From: JAGHEK01 sp044426235
GTDB taxonomy: Bacteria; Bacillota; Clostridia; Peptostreptococcales; Peptostreptococcaceae
DNA: 64,000 bases
Assembly (NCBI GenBank): GCA_044426235.1
Contig: JAWXUS010000007.1
Coordinates: 1-64,000 of the forward strand
Direction: 5' to 3'
Positions 52,078 through 61,689 of this stretch are shown piece after piece (position 1 is the first letter of the stretch; each line of letters starts with the position of its first letter). The notes beneath the pieces were generated by a model. The model was not told the origin of the DNA and searched no databases. It saw nothing but the letters and a program-made list of their open reading frames with translations. A program made the translations under genes and the position numbers.

Positions 52078-53572
52078 ATGTTAGTTAAGATGAGTACAAA
52101 AAAGAACAACAGATTAACTTCGATAAAAAATATGATGCGCTTTTATAATATAGAAGTTAATAATTATAATAAAATGATTTATAAAGTTTTTGAGGAATGT
52201 AAAAACTTATTAAAAAATAGATTCGTGTTTATGGAAAGTAAAAAGTTTGTGTATGATAATGAAACTATACTTTTAATTCCAAATACTGAATATTATGATT
52301 GTCATAATGATGATTCTAGTAATTATAGTCAAAGAAAAAAATGTTTCATTAAGCAGTATCCAGGTAAATTTAATTTTGAAGGATTTAAATTAAATTTTTT
52401 AACATTAGATGAGCATAAGAAAATATTTTCAAATAATATAAATTTTCCGTTAAAATGTATGAATGGATCTGAATCTTGGTTTTATTGTGATTCTAATAAA
52501 AATCATAATCATATAATATCATATGTTAAATCTGATAATATTGTAAATGCAAGATGTATATGCGATGATGGAACTTACAATTATGCATATGTAATTTTAC
52601 CTATTCATAGACTTGGAAAGGTTGATTCATCCAAATTAAATGATGAATACGTATTTAGATTATGGCTTAAAAATGGTCTTATTCCAAGAGATACTAAATA
52701 TAGCGATGAATACACTACATTAATGAATTTAAGTAATAAATATGGATTCGATAATGAATTTAAAATAAATACTAAAAAAACTATTAACGAAATAATAATA
52801 GACAAAGATAAATTAAAAGAAGAAACTGATAAATATGATATAGATCCAAATAGACTAAAAAAAGGTCTTCTTGAGTGTGATAAATCTAGATTCGATTTTT
52901 TAAAGTACGATGAAAAGATACTCACAGACATTAATCGTGGTCACTGGGAATTAAATATAAATAGTAGTGATGATAAAACTATTGAGGCAAATTTATTTGA
53001 AGAAATGGTATATAGAAATCCTTTAATTGACGTTAGAATGGGTGGAGCTATTGGTATTGACTTTGGTACAAAGAGTACTGTTGTTACATATCAAGATCAA
53101 AGTTCCGAAATTCGTCCTATGCGAGTTGGTGTTGGAGATTTATCTAAAGAGTCAAAGGGTAGCGACTACGAAAACCCAACTATTATGGAATTCATAAATA
53201 TTGATAAATTTATAAGCGATTATAATAGTTCAAAAGGTCGTCCAAAAACTTCTTGGCACGATATAACTGTTTCTCACACTGCATTTGATAAGTTAAAAGA
53301 TAGTGAAAGTGTAAATTATTATGCTTACTTTAATCAAATAAAACAGTGGTGTGCAAACAATCAAAAAAGAATTAGAATAAAAGATACGAATAATAATAAG
53401 ACTGTTGACTTACCAAGCTTTTTAGATATTGAAGAAGAATTTAATCCAGTTGAAATATATGATTTACAATATAAATTATTGTGATCAACAAATTGTAAGC
53501 GATTTAACTTCTTTAATTGAGCTTAGCAATAACTATATATATTTACCAAATCAAATTTTATTTAATACATAA
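52078..53572 (+). pseudogene. Truncated Hsp70-like protein with a large novel N-terminal region
   Basis: The open frame (52078-53484, 468 codons) has about 320 residues of unrecognised sequence. The first strands of an Hsp70/actin ATPase follow (GIDFGTKSTVVTY, then ENPTIMEFI), and the frame stops after about 145 residues of it, where a full domain needs about 380. After the TGA at 53482 a shifted frame continues briefly (YCDQQIVSDLTSLIELSNNYIYLPNQI) to TAA 53572. So both a shift and a large deletion have occurred. The start is also unclear: AAGGGG points to ATG 52053, whose frame closes after 11 codons. It probably worked with the GrpE-like protein upstream. Confidence 0.65.
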
Positions 53573-53728
53573 AATGTTCTTAACTTCTAAATCATAAAGT
53601 TCGTTTTTTATTAAAAATGAACTTATTTATAGGTTATTTTTATTTTTTAAGTCTTTTTTTCAAAAATACAACAAAGAAATTAGATTTTAATTTATAATAT
53701 AACTATAAATAGATTGGAGTGATTTTTT

Positions 53729-54737
53729 ATGGAACCATATAAAATGAAAAGTTTACCTATTAAATATAAAATAAATAAAGATTTAATGATACTTCTTTCA
53801 GAGGCATCTGCAAAATATGGAGAATACAAAGCGATTTTAAATACATTAGAATTCGAGGCAGAATTATTCTTAAATTTTCTCTTTAGATATGATCGATGAA
53901 AATGATGATAGTTTAGAGATTAAAAAACTTACAAAATCAATAGAGTATGCAACTAAAATTATTAAAGAAAAAGGAATTAGTATGAATCTTGTAAATGAGA
54001 TGCATAGAATAATTTTAGATAGTGGTAGAGGATCCACAAAGTCACCAGGAAAATTAAGAGACACTCAAAATTAGATAGGACCAAGGGGTATCAGAATAGA
54101 ACAGGCTACATTTATACCTCCGTGTCTAGAAGATATTATTGAAGATTTAATTAATTTATACGAGTATATGAATGATGCCTATATAGATCCGATATTAGTA
54201 AATGTTTGTATATCTCACGCACAATTTGAAATTATACACCCTTATAATGATGGTAATGGAAGGCTTGGAAGAGCTTTAATACCTATACAAATGACATATT
54301 TAAGTGATGATAGACCAATACTTTATTTATCAGAAATAATAGAATTAAACAAAATTGGATATCAAAGAGCATTGATGAACAATAGAAGAGGTGATTTAGA
54401 ATCATTTATAATTTTCTTTATGCAGTGCATTATTGATCAATACAATAATTATATAAAAAAATTAGAAATAATTAAGAATATTTATAAAGAAGATTATGAA
54501 AAGATTAAGAGTATAAAAGGTAGTTCAATACACATTGTATTCCCAATAATGATGAATAAAGTTGTATTTACAAAAAAATATATTGAAGAACAAACTGGTT
54601 TAGCTACAAGCACAATATCTAGAATCATAAATCAATTATTAAATTTAGGTATTTTAGTAAAGGTTTCAAGAGGTCGAAAAAAAGAATATGAGTATGATAG
54701 AATCTATAAAATTTTTATAGGTAACGAAATTTATTGA
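53729..54737 (+). pseudogene. Fic-domain protein gene with a frameshift and a nonsense codon
   Basis: ATG 53729 follows GGAGTGA. The N-terminus (MEPYKMKSLPIKYKINKDL.., EASAKYGEYKAILNTLEFE) is typical of Fic/DUF4172-like proteins. A shift occurs near 53865-53885, then the frame runs to RDTQN-TAG (54072-54074) where the family has Trp, that is TGG to TAG. Beyond it are IGPRG, the Fic catalytic motif HPYNDGNGRLGR and a C-terminal winged helix (TGLATSTISRIINQLLNLGI). The enzyme would AMPylate a target protein; it is now broken. Confidence 0.85.
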
Positions 54738-55046
54738 TATAAAAATAAATTTAACTATTATTCTTATAGTGCTTTCTAGGTTTAAATAACTTCATTTAGA
54801 TTAATAATCTAACTCAAAAAAGGAACTATACAGTATAGTTCCTTTTTTTATATTAATAGTTATATTTTATACACTTATTATAGATTTATTATTTTTTCAG
54901 AATTTATTTATCCACACTTTTTTGTTAGATTTAGAATATATTTTTAAATCAATGTAAATAATACTACTAATTAAATGGAATATATAAACTAATTTTACAT
55001 AAATAATATATAGTAACACTAATTTCAATACAAAAGGAGATTTAAA
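54738..55046. other. Spacer with one strong terminator
   Basis: AT-rich stretch between the Fic remnant and the lipoprotein gene. It holds the terminator described separately; no gene or clear promoter was seen in the remainder. Confidence 0.5.
54816..54849. terminator. Strong bidirectional terminator
   Basis: AAAAAAGGAACTATA-CAG-TATAGTTCCTTTTTT is a perfect stem of 15 bp with T7. Confidence 0.85.
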
Positions 55047-56375
55047 ATGAAAAGACCTCTAACTCTTTTTCTATCAACACTTATTATTACTTTAACTGGA
55101 TGTTCATCAGATAATTCATCTAGTGAAATCAATGAACAAGGTATTAGTCAAATTACTTTAGAAAATGAAAATAGTGATTTAACATTTTTAAGTCCAATTA
55201 TAACTTCAGGGCAAACTAACACTTATGATGAAGATGGAAATATTATAGAAACTAATATAGATGATCCTTTATATGGTCAAGATGGTGATTATAACAGCTT
55301 AGAGTTTTCATTTACGCTAAATAGCGATGGAACTACTACAGACAATAATACAGGACTTATGTGGGAAACTGTGCCTATGGGTGGAAAATCATCGTGGGAA
55401 GATGCAATTAATTATTGCAATGAATTAGAACTTGGTGGATATGATGATTGGAGAATACCGACTGTTGAAGAATTATTTTCTATAAGTGATTTTTCAGTTG
55501 GATGGCCTTATTTAGACACAGGTTATTTTAGTTTTGATGAATCAAATGATTCTTCTATGATGCCTCCACAAATGGATGAAGATGGAGGACCTCAAGGCGG
55601 TGGACCACAAGGGGGATTACCTCAAGGAGAAGAATCTCAAGGTCTAATAAATGAAAATAATTCTGAAAATAGTGAATTAAGTGAAATGCCACCTATGGAA
55701 ATTCCAAATTCATCTGATTATATATCTCTTGGTGGTGTATCAAAAGATGATGGTCAATACTGGACTTCATCTCACAATATGGTTGAAGGTGATGAACGTT
55801 TAGGAGATATTGCATTTGGAGTTAATCATTCAACAGGTCACATAAAAGCATATCCCTCAGACTCAACACCTATGATGGGTAAATATGTGCGTGCAGTTAG
55901 AGGTAATGTTTATGGAGATGAAAATTATACTAATAATAACGATGGTACTGTAACTGATAATGAATCAGGTCTTATGTGGTTACAAGATGATTTAGGTTAT
56001 GGTATGGATTGGGCCGAGGCTTTATCATCTGCTGAAAATTTTGAATTTGCAGGATATGATGATTGGAGACTTCCAGATGTAAAGGAATTACAAAGTATTG
56101 TTGATTATGGTGGTTCATACCCTGCAATTAATCAAGATTATTTTAACTGTTCTATATTAGAAGAAAATGAAAATTATTATTACTGGACATCAACATCTGC
56201 ATACTTTAGTGAAATATCACCAAATTATGATTCTGCTTGGTACGTAGCTTTTGGATATACTTCTCACGGAGCGGGAGCCGTTCGTTTTTCTCCTAAATAT
56301 GTAGGAAGTGAGGCTTTATCAGAAGGAGAAGATAATATATTAAATTCAGTACGTTTAGTAAGAAATGTTAATTAA
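55047..56375 (+). CDS. Lipoprotein with two Lcl/DUF1566 domains
   Basis: 442 residues. Lipoprotein signal with lipobox LTGC (Cys19). Two related domains (about 80-260 and 285-440), each with TG-LMW, a GGYDDWRIP or AGYDDWRLP block and EL-SI-D, end in YWTSxx and VRAVRG or VRLVRN, as in the Legionella collagen-like Lcl C-terminal domain. The first domain contains an inserted Gly/Gln/Pro/Glu-rich segment (about 172-210). It is probably a carbohydrate- or glycosaminoglycan-binding surface protein. Confidence 0.8.
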   Translation: MKRPLTLFLSTLIITLTGCSSDNSSSEINEQGISQITLENENSDLTFLSPIITSGQTNTYDEDGNIIETNIDDPLYGQDGDYNSLEFSFTLNSDGTTTDNNTGLMWETVPMGGKSSWEDAINYCNELELGGYDDWRIPTVEELFSISDFSVGWPYLDTGYFSFDESNDSSMMPPQMDEDGGPQGGGPQGGLPQGEESQGLINENNSENSELSEMPPMEIPNSSDYISLGGVSKDDGQYWTSSHNMVEGDERLGDIAFGVNHSTGHIKAYPSDSTPMMGKYVRAVRGNVYGDENYTNNNDGTVTDNESGLMWLQDDLGYGMDWAEALSSAENFEFAGYDDWRLPDVKELQSIVDYGGSYPAINQDYFNCSILEENENYYYWTSTSAYFSEISPNYDSAWYVAFGYTSHGAGAVRFSPKYVGSEALSEGEDNILNSVRLVRNVN

Positions 56376-56378
56376 GTA

Positions 56379-56412
56379 GCAAAAAAAGGACTTATATAAG
56401 TCCTTTTTTTGC
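56379..56412. terminator. Perfect 17-bp-arm bidirectional terminator
   Basis: GCAAAAAAAGGACTTA joined to its complement, with A7 and T7 tracts, ends both the lipoprotein transcript and the minus-strand nitrogenase-like operon. Confidence 0.9.
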
Positions 56413-56419
56413 TATAAAT

Positions 56420-57637
56420 TTATCTTAAGTTACTAAAATATTCTTCAACAAATTCTCTAATATAATCTGCACCATTTACTCCAACGAACGGAAGGTGTGT
56501 ACATATTGATTGTCCTTTTATGTTAGGAGTTGTAAATCTTACTTTCGTATTAGTATCGTCTGCAAGTGAATTTGAAACATCGTCTGCAAATATTAAAGTA
56601 TTTGATAAACTCTTTAATATTTCAACTCTTTCTTTTTCAGATACTAAGTACTTAATATCAGTTTCAATTCCTTTTATTGAATGTTTACAAACTGCATCAA
56701 CTTCAAACCCCATTTGCTCAAGGTAACCTTTAAGTCCAACTATGTGATCATAATCTGCGAATATGAATGCTTTAAAATTCTTTCTAAGCATCCTTTTCAT
56801 CATTGAATAGTGGCTAGTTTCTGCAATTTTATTTTGTATTCCTTCAAAATATTCTTCAACTACTGGAATATTTAAAGTATTAGATACTTCTTGAAGGAAA
56901 GCAAATGTATTTTTATATCCATAAAGAGGCATATAGATGTATGGAGTTCCAAACTTTTCTTCTAAGTACTTTGCAATTTCAAGTCCTTCATTATTAATTA
57001 CAACGTTTAATCTAACACTTGACATATTAGTTAATTCATCAACTGAAGTTTTAGTACAAAGAGAAGTGTATAAATCGAAATCGAAGTTATCCTTCATCAT
57101 ACGACATATTTCATTAACATCAGATTCTATTCTATAAGACCAACTTGATGCTCCAATTATATTGAAGTGTTTTTCAAGTTTTGTAGTAGGCTCTTTTGTA
57201 AATGCTTTAACTAAATACTTATATACATTTTTTTGACCTAAACTATAATCTCCGTTAAATCCTCCCTCTTCGATTCCAACAAGTTTAGCATTAACATCAT
57301 CTTGCATAAACATACATATACCTTTTATATCTGTTCCAATAACTGCAGATACTGAAGATGCTAAAACGAATATTACTTTTGGAGCGAATGTTTCATCTAT
57401 TTCTTTTATTGCAAGTTCAAGTCTTTCAGTATTCCCCATTATAACATCATCTTCACTCATATGTGTTGTGAAAAGACGATTTTCTTTATCAACATTTAAT
57501 TTTCCAAAGAAAGAAACACTGTAGTGTGTTGTTCCTGCTGGTCCATATTCAAGTACTATACTATCTTTTACAGTTAATAAACTCCAAATTATAGCCATTC
57601 TATCAGATGGATTTGGTAAAAATCTACATAAACTCAT
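56420..57637 (-). CDS. Nitrogenase-like component 1, K-type subunit
   Basis: 405 residues of the oxidoreductase/nitrogenase component 1 family. Only one of the cluster cysteines is kept, Cys4 in LCRFLPNP. The second position reads YGPAGTTHYS and the third ASSVSAVIGTD, both without Cys. With three Cys in the partner subunit, this predicts a single [4Fe-4S] cluster at the interface, as in dark-operative protochlorophyllide reductase, and no P-cluster or FeMo-cofactor. So it does not fix nitrogen. It is the last gene of the operon, 1 bp after the D-type gene. Confidence 0.8.
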   Translation of the reverse strand: MSLCRFLPNPSDRMAIIWSLLTVKDSIVLEYGPAGTTHYSVSFFGKLNVDKENRLFTTHMSEDDVIMGNTERLELAIKEIDETFAPKVIFVLASSVSAVIGTDIKGICMFMQDDVNAKLVGIEEGGFNGDYSLGQKNVYKYLVKAFTKEPTTKLEKHFNIIGASSWSYRIESDVNEICRMMKDNFDFDLYTSLCTKTSVDELTNMSSVRLNVVINNEGLEIAKYLEEKFGTPYIYMPLYGYKNTFAFLQEVSNTLNIPVVEEYFEGIQNKIAETSHYSMMKRMLRKNFKAFIFADYDHIVGLKGYLEQMGFEVDAVCKHSIKGIETDIKYLVSEKERVEILKSLSNTLIFADDVSNSLADDTNTKVRFTTPNIKGQSICTHLPFVGVNGADYIREFVEEYFSNLR

Positions 57638-57638
57638 A

Positions 57639-59021
57639 CTACATTCCTCCTCTTTTGATGTGTGCAGGATGTCCTCCGCTTTTACTTATGTGAGCCGGAT
57701 GTCCTCCCATTTTCGTAGTTTCAATTCCTGTTAATATTTCAGTTTTATATCTTATTGATGCCTCACTACTAAATACTAATTCTTCAAGTAAGAATTTAGT
57801 TGTTTCAAATCCTAAAAGTGAATTTGCACGATCTGTGGCTACTACTGCAATTCCTTTTTTCTGAAGTCTAAGTGCGTACTCGTGACCTAAGTATAGATTT
57901 GGTTTTAAAACATCATATACGTGTTGAAGTGGAGCTATATTTGCACCAAATGTTACGTATGGATTATGATTTTTTTCAATTGAAGTTTTATACTCTGCAT
58001 CTTGTGGAGCTATTTCAGATAATTGAATAAGTTCAGGTTTCATACCTAATTTACACATAAATTCATTTATTTCAAAGTTTCTATATGGAGTGTTTCCATA
58101 TACATAGCTTATACCTTTTAATTTAGTAACTGCATCTAAAACTAATTTTCTAGATTCTTCATATTTTTCGTGTATTTCATCTAAAAGATTAATTTCTAAG
58201 AAGTTAAATAATTCTTCATAACATTTCATAGTTCTATCTGGATCTGCCATTCTTTCGAATAAAACGTATGGAGTGTTAAACCTTTGTTTCATTTTCTTTG
58301 CAAGAGGAAGCGCAGTTTCGTGAACTACAACATTTACTTTTGCATTTGGTGCTTTTTCTATATCAGGAACCGTACAACCAGATGGCATCATAAGTCCAAC
58401 TTCGATATTTTGTTTAGTTAATATATCGTGAAGTTCTGTTCCGACAAAACTTCCAAGTCTTTGGCCTAAAACATTTACAACGTTATCATTAACATCTTGT
58501 TCTTTCATAATTTCTATACAAGATGTCATTGTTCTTTCAATTCCTGGCATATGATCTTGACTCTTAAAGTGTTCTGTATGAACTGCCATTACTGGTATTT
58601 GATATTCATCAGATAAAGCATATGAAAGTGCATCGAAATCATCTCCAATAATTTCAACAACACACGTTGTAACTAAGAATACACAACTTGGCTTATATTC
58701 ATCATACATTTCTCTAAATGCTTTTTCAGTTTTTTCAACACTTCCAAAAGTAACATCATTGTGATCTAGTACTACCGATAAACATCTTCCAGCAATTCCA
58801 CCAAATTCATCAGATAATGCTAATGTTTTAGTGTAGTAAGTACATTCATTAGTTCCAATAACTATTATTAAAGCATCTTCTATTCCGCGAACTGCAATCG
58901 CAGCACCCATTAAAGGACAATGTTTCCCTGGGAATAAGTAGTTAGTAAGCGGTAAAACTTCTTTCATACTTCCTACTTCTTGTAATTTTTTTAAACGAGT
59001 AACAATTTTTTGACTATCCAA
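57639..59021 (-). CDS. Nitrogenase-like component 1, D-type subunit with His-rich tail
   Basis: 460 residues from TTG 59021 (GGAGG). The three cluster ligands are Cys35 (GKHCPLMGA), Cys60 (GTNECTYY) and Cys120 (VTTCVVEIIGDD). Typical component-1 blocks are SGCTVPDIEKAPNAKVNVVVH and ATDRANSLLGFETTKFLLEEL. The C-terminus carries a duplicated GGHPAHI unit, with two His per copy, that looks like a mobile metal- or ligand-binding tail. It would receive electrons from the NifH-like protein encoded in the same operon and reduce a substrate probably delivered by the importer. Confidence 0.85.
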   Translation of the reverse strand: MDSQKIVTRLKKLQEVGSMKEVLPLTNYLFPGKHCPLMGAAIAVRGIEDALIIVIGTNECTYYTKTLALSDEFGGIAGRCLSVVLDHNDVTFGSVEKTEKAFREMYDEYKPSCVFLVTTCVVEIIGDDFDALSYALSDEYQIPVMAVHTEHFKSQDHMPGIERTMTSCIEIMKEQDVNDNVVNVLGQRLGSFVGTELHDILTKQNIEVGLMMPSGCTVPDIEKAPNAKVNVVVHETALPLAKKMKQRFNTPYVLFERMADPDRTMKCYEELFNFLEINLLDEIHEKYEESRKLVLDAVTKLKGISYVYGNTPYRNFEINEFMCKLGMKPELIQLSEIAPQDAEYKTSIEKNHNPYVTFGANIAPLQHVYDVLKPNLYLGHEYALRLQKKGIAVVATDRANSLLGFETTKFLLEELVFSSEASIRYKTEILTGIETTKMGGHPAHISKSGGHPAHIKRGGM

Positions 59022-59033
59022 AGTGAAACCTCC

Positions 59034-59813
59034 CTAATTAATTTCTTTATATACTATAACTGGTTTATCTCTGTTTTCTATATTTATAATTTCACAGTCA
59101 ACATCATAAACCTCTTTCATCATTTTCTTTGTTATAACTTCATTTGGAGTTCCTTCAGAATACTTTTTCCCATTTTTTATAACTATAATTCTATCACTAA
59201 CTTCAAGTGCGTGACTTAAATCATGAAGTACCATAATTATTCCCATATTTGAAACTCTATTTAAGTTTTTAACTAATTTCATAGTTTCAAGTTGGTGAGA
59301 TATATCAAGATAAGTTGTTGGTTCATCTAAGAATAATAATTCAGGTTTTTGTGCTAAAACAGTTGCTATCCAAACTCTTTGAGCCTCTCCTCCAGAACAT
59401 GCATTAATAGATTTATCTTTAAGATGTTTAACTCCAGACATCTCCATTGCCCAATCAACTATCTCTTTATCTTCTTCTGAATTTCCTTTATTCCATTTTT
59501 GATATGGCATACGACCATAACTAACTAAATCTTTAACTTTAAAATCAGGTGGTGCAGAGTGCTTTTGAGGTAGCACTCCAACAACTCTTGCAAATTCTTT
59601 ATTATTTATTAAATCAACGTTAGTTTCATTTAAGTAAACTTCACCTTTTTTAAGAGGTAAAAGTCTAGTAAGTGCTTTTAGTACTGTTGATTTTCCAGAA
59701 CCATTAGGACCAATAATTGTAGTTATTTGACCTTTATAAACACTAACATCTATTTCATCTACAACAACAAAATCTCCATATCCAATCTGAATATTTTTTG
59801 CTTTAATTTCCAT
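59034..59813 (-). CDS. FecE/BtuD-type ABC ATPase
   Basis: 259 residues: Walker A GPNGSGKST, signature ACSGGEAQR (usual LSGGxxQR altered to CSGGE, as in many siderophore ATPases), Walker B LLFLDEP and H-loop VLHD. It energises the permease whose gene it overlaps by 11 bp. The substrate class is iron chelates, haem or corrinoids. Confidence 0.88.
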   Translation of the reverse strand: MEIKAKNIQIGYGDFVVVDEIDVSVYKGQITTIIGPNGSGKSTVLKALTRLLPLKKGEVYLNETNVDLINNKEFARVVGVLPQKHSAPPDFKVKDLVSYGRMPYQKWNKGNSEEDKEIVDWAMEMSGVKHLKDKSINACSGGEAQRVWIATVLAQKPELLFLDEPTTYLDISHQLETMKLVKNLNRVSNMGIIMVLHDLSHALEVSDRIIVIKNGKKYSEGTPNEVITKKMMKEVYDVDCEIINIENRDKPVIVYKEIN

Positions 59814-60831
59814 AAACCTTTCCTCCTTTTTTTAACATGTATAAAAAGAACGGTCCACCAGATACTGCCATTATTATACCAACTGGAATTTCAACCCCTG
59901 GAACTATTGTACGACCAATAGTATCTGCAATAACTAATGTTAAAGCTCCAAGAAGTGTTGAAACTGGAAGAAGTGCTTTATAATCAGATCCGACAATCAT
60001 TCTTGAAACGTGAGGCACAACAAGTCCTACAAATCCTATCATTCCAACTACTGAAACAGTTGCAGCGGCTAAGAATGCAGAAACTGCAGAAAGTAAAATT
60101 CTACTTTTACTAACATTTGTACCAAGGCTTTTTGCCATTTCATCTCCTAGTTGAAGTAAGTTTGCAAGTTTTATACAACAAAATCCTAAAACTAAACCAA
60201 CACTTCCATAAACTAAAGCAATTTTAACTTGATCCCAAGACCTTCCAGCTAAACTACCATTCATAAAAGATAAAACTCCTTGTAAATTATCAGAGTTCAT
60301 AAGTTGAAGAAGTGAATTGTATGCACCAAGAACTGAATTTATGGCAACTCCAGATAGAATTAATCTAACAGGATTTATCCCACCATTCCAAGCCATTGAA
60401 TAAATCAAAATACAAGCAAGTCCAGCCCCTATGAATGCGAAAATTGGAACTGATGCTGATAAATCCGGGAAAAGTAATAAAATTGTTATTGCAGCCGTTC
60501 CAGCCCCTGCTGATACCCCTATACTTCCAGGATCTGCAAGCGGATTTCTCATAACTGATTGAAGTAAAGCACCAGATACCGATAACGATGCCCCAACTAT
60601 TAACCCCAAAATCATACGTGGAAGACGAAGATTAATAATTATGATTTCTGCTGAACGACTCCCCTCTCCCTTTAAAATATCAATAATATCAAAAAATCCA
60701 TAATCAGTACTTCCAACTGATAAAGAATAAATTGAAAATAAAAATATTAAACCTACTAGAATAGAACATATAAAACTAACTTTAAAAGCTGTTGGTTTTT
60801 TCTTTTCTTTAATTACTTCAGTTGCTACCAT
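59803..60831 (-). CDS. FecCD-family permease
   Basis: 342 residues with about 10 helices and the family landmarks RLPRMILGLIVGASLSVSGA, NPLADPGSIGVSAGAG and VPHVSRMIVGSDY. Partner of the overlapping ATPase; a homodimer forms the channel. Iron-siderophore, haem or vitamin B12 importer class. Confidence 0.9.
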   Translation of the reverse strand: MVATEVIKEKKKPTAFKVSFICSILVGLIFLFSIYSLSVGSTDYGFFDIIDILKGEGSRSAEIIIINLRLPRMILGLIVGASLSVSGALLQSVMRNPLADPGSIGVSAGAGTAAITILLLFPDLSASVPIFAFIGAGLACILIYSMAWNGGINPVRLILSGVAINSVLGAYNSLLQLMNSDNLQGVLSFMNGSLAGRSWDQVKIALVYGSVGLVLGFCCIKLANLLQLGDEMAKSLGTNVSKSRILLSAVSAFLAAATVSVVGMIGFVGLVVPHVSRMIVGSDYKALLPVSTLLGALTLVIADTIGRTIVPGVEIPVGIIMAVSGGPFFLYMLKKGGKVYGN

Positions 60832-60846
60832 AAAAGTTCCTCCAAA

Positions 60847-61608
60847 TTAAGTTAATTCTAAAATAGAATCGGCAAGACTTAGGTAAACATCATTCATATC
60901 AGAATCTTCAACGAACTCAAATACAGTTCCACCTTTATTTTCTGCAATTTGAATATCGCCACTTCTAGGAATGTATTTTACTATTTCAGTCTCAATTTCT
61001 TCACAAGCCTTTTCAACTATTTCAACTTCATTTTCTATATTTTTAGCATTTAATATAATACCTTTTAATTTTGCATATCCACGAGAACCAAAACTTTTTA
61101 TAGCTTGAGAAATATTGTTTGCTGCATAAAGTGCCATCATTTCTCCTGATGAAACTATAAATACTTCTTTTGCATATCCACCACGAATTGGCATTGCAAA
61201 TCCTCCACAAACAACGTCCCCTAAAACATCATATATTACGATATCTGGATCATAAACTTTGAATGCCTCAAGTTCTTCAAGTTTTTCAAAAGCTGAAATT
61301 ATACCACGACCTGCACAACCAATACCTGGAATTGGTCCACCAGATTCCACACATAAAACTCCATTATATCCTTCAAAAACTATATCTTCTAAAGTTAAGC
61401 TATCTCCTTTTAACTTTAATTGATCAAGAACTGTAGGTATTTTTTCACCATTAGTTAAATTCTTTGTTGAATCTGCTTTTGGGTCGCACCCTATTTGCAT
61501 AACTTTGAAACCTTTTTTTGAAAGTGCTGCCGATAAATTAGATGTAGTAGTTGATTTCCCTATTCCACCTTTTCCGTATATTGCTATTTTTCTTACTTTT
61601 TTCTCCAT
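60847..61608 (-). CDS. NifH-like ATPase (component 2)
   Basis: 253 residues. P-loop GKGGIGKST at 12-20, the two [4Fe-4S] ligands Cys98 (GIGCAGRG) and Cys134 (DVVCGGFAMP), and CDPKADST. It is about 20-40 residues shorter than true NifH. It forms a homodimer that passes electrons, driven by ATP, to the D/K-type subunits. Its position between the receptor and the permease genes is unusual for enzymes and suggests that transport and reduction form one process. Confidence 0.88.
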   Translation of the reverse strand: MEKKVRKIAIYGKGGIGKSTTTSNLSAALSKKGFKVMQIGCDPKADSTKNLTNGEKIPTVLDQLKLKGDSLTLEDIVFEGYNGVLCVESGGPIPGIGCAGRGIISAFEKLEELEAFKVYDPDIVIYDVLGDVVCGGFAMPIRGGYAKEVFIVSSGEMMALYAANNISQAIKSFGSRGYAKLKGIILNAKNIENEVEIVEKACEEIETEIVKYIPRSGDIQIAENKGGTVFEFVEDSDMNDVYLSLADSILELT

Positions 61609-61627
61609 AACTCTCTCCTAATAAAAT

Positions 61628-61668
61628 ATTAAATCTATATTAAAGACTATGTTTAATATAGATTTAAT
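61628..61668 (-). other. 17-bp-arm hairpin between receptor and NifH-like genes
   Basis: ATTAAATCTATATTAAA and its exact complement flank a 7-base loop (GACTATG). It occupies about half of the 81-bp gap. Without a U tract it is more likely a processing or stability element that sets the ratio of receptor to enzyme. It shares the ATTAAAT word with the 12-bp arrays, but the copies are not in 12-bp phase. Confidence 0.55.
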
Positions 61669-61689
61669 GTTTGTTTTATTTATTTTTTT

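Noticed and set aside
56420..61608. True nitrogen-fixation (nif) genes
   Set aside because: The K-type subunit lacks two of the three P-cluster cysteines, no nifB/E/N/V genes are present, and the genes are interleaved with an iron-type importer.
61628..61668. Seventh member of the ATTWAAT array family
   Set aside because: It contains ATTAAAT and ATTTAAT, but they are 34 bp apart and not in 12-bp phase; it is a simple perfect hairpin.
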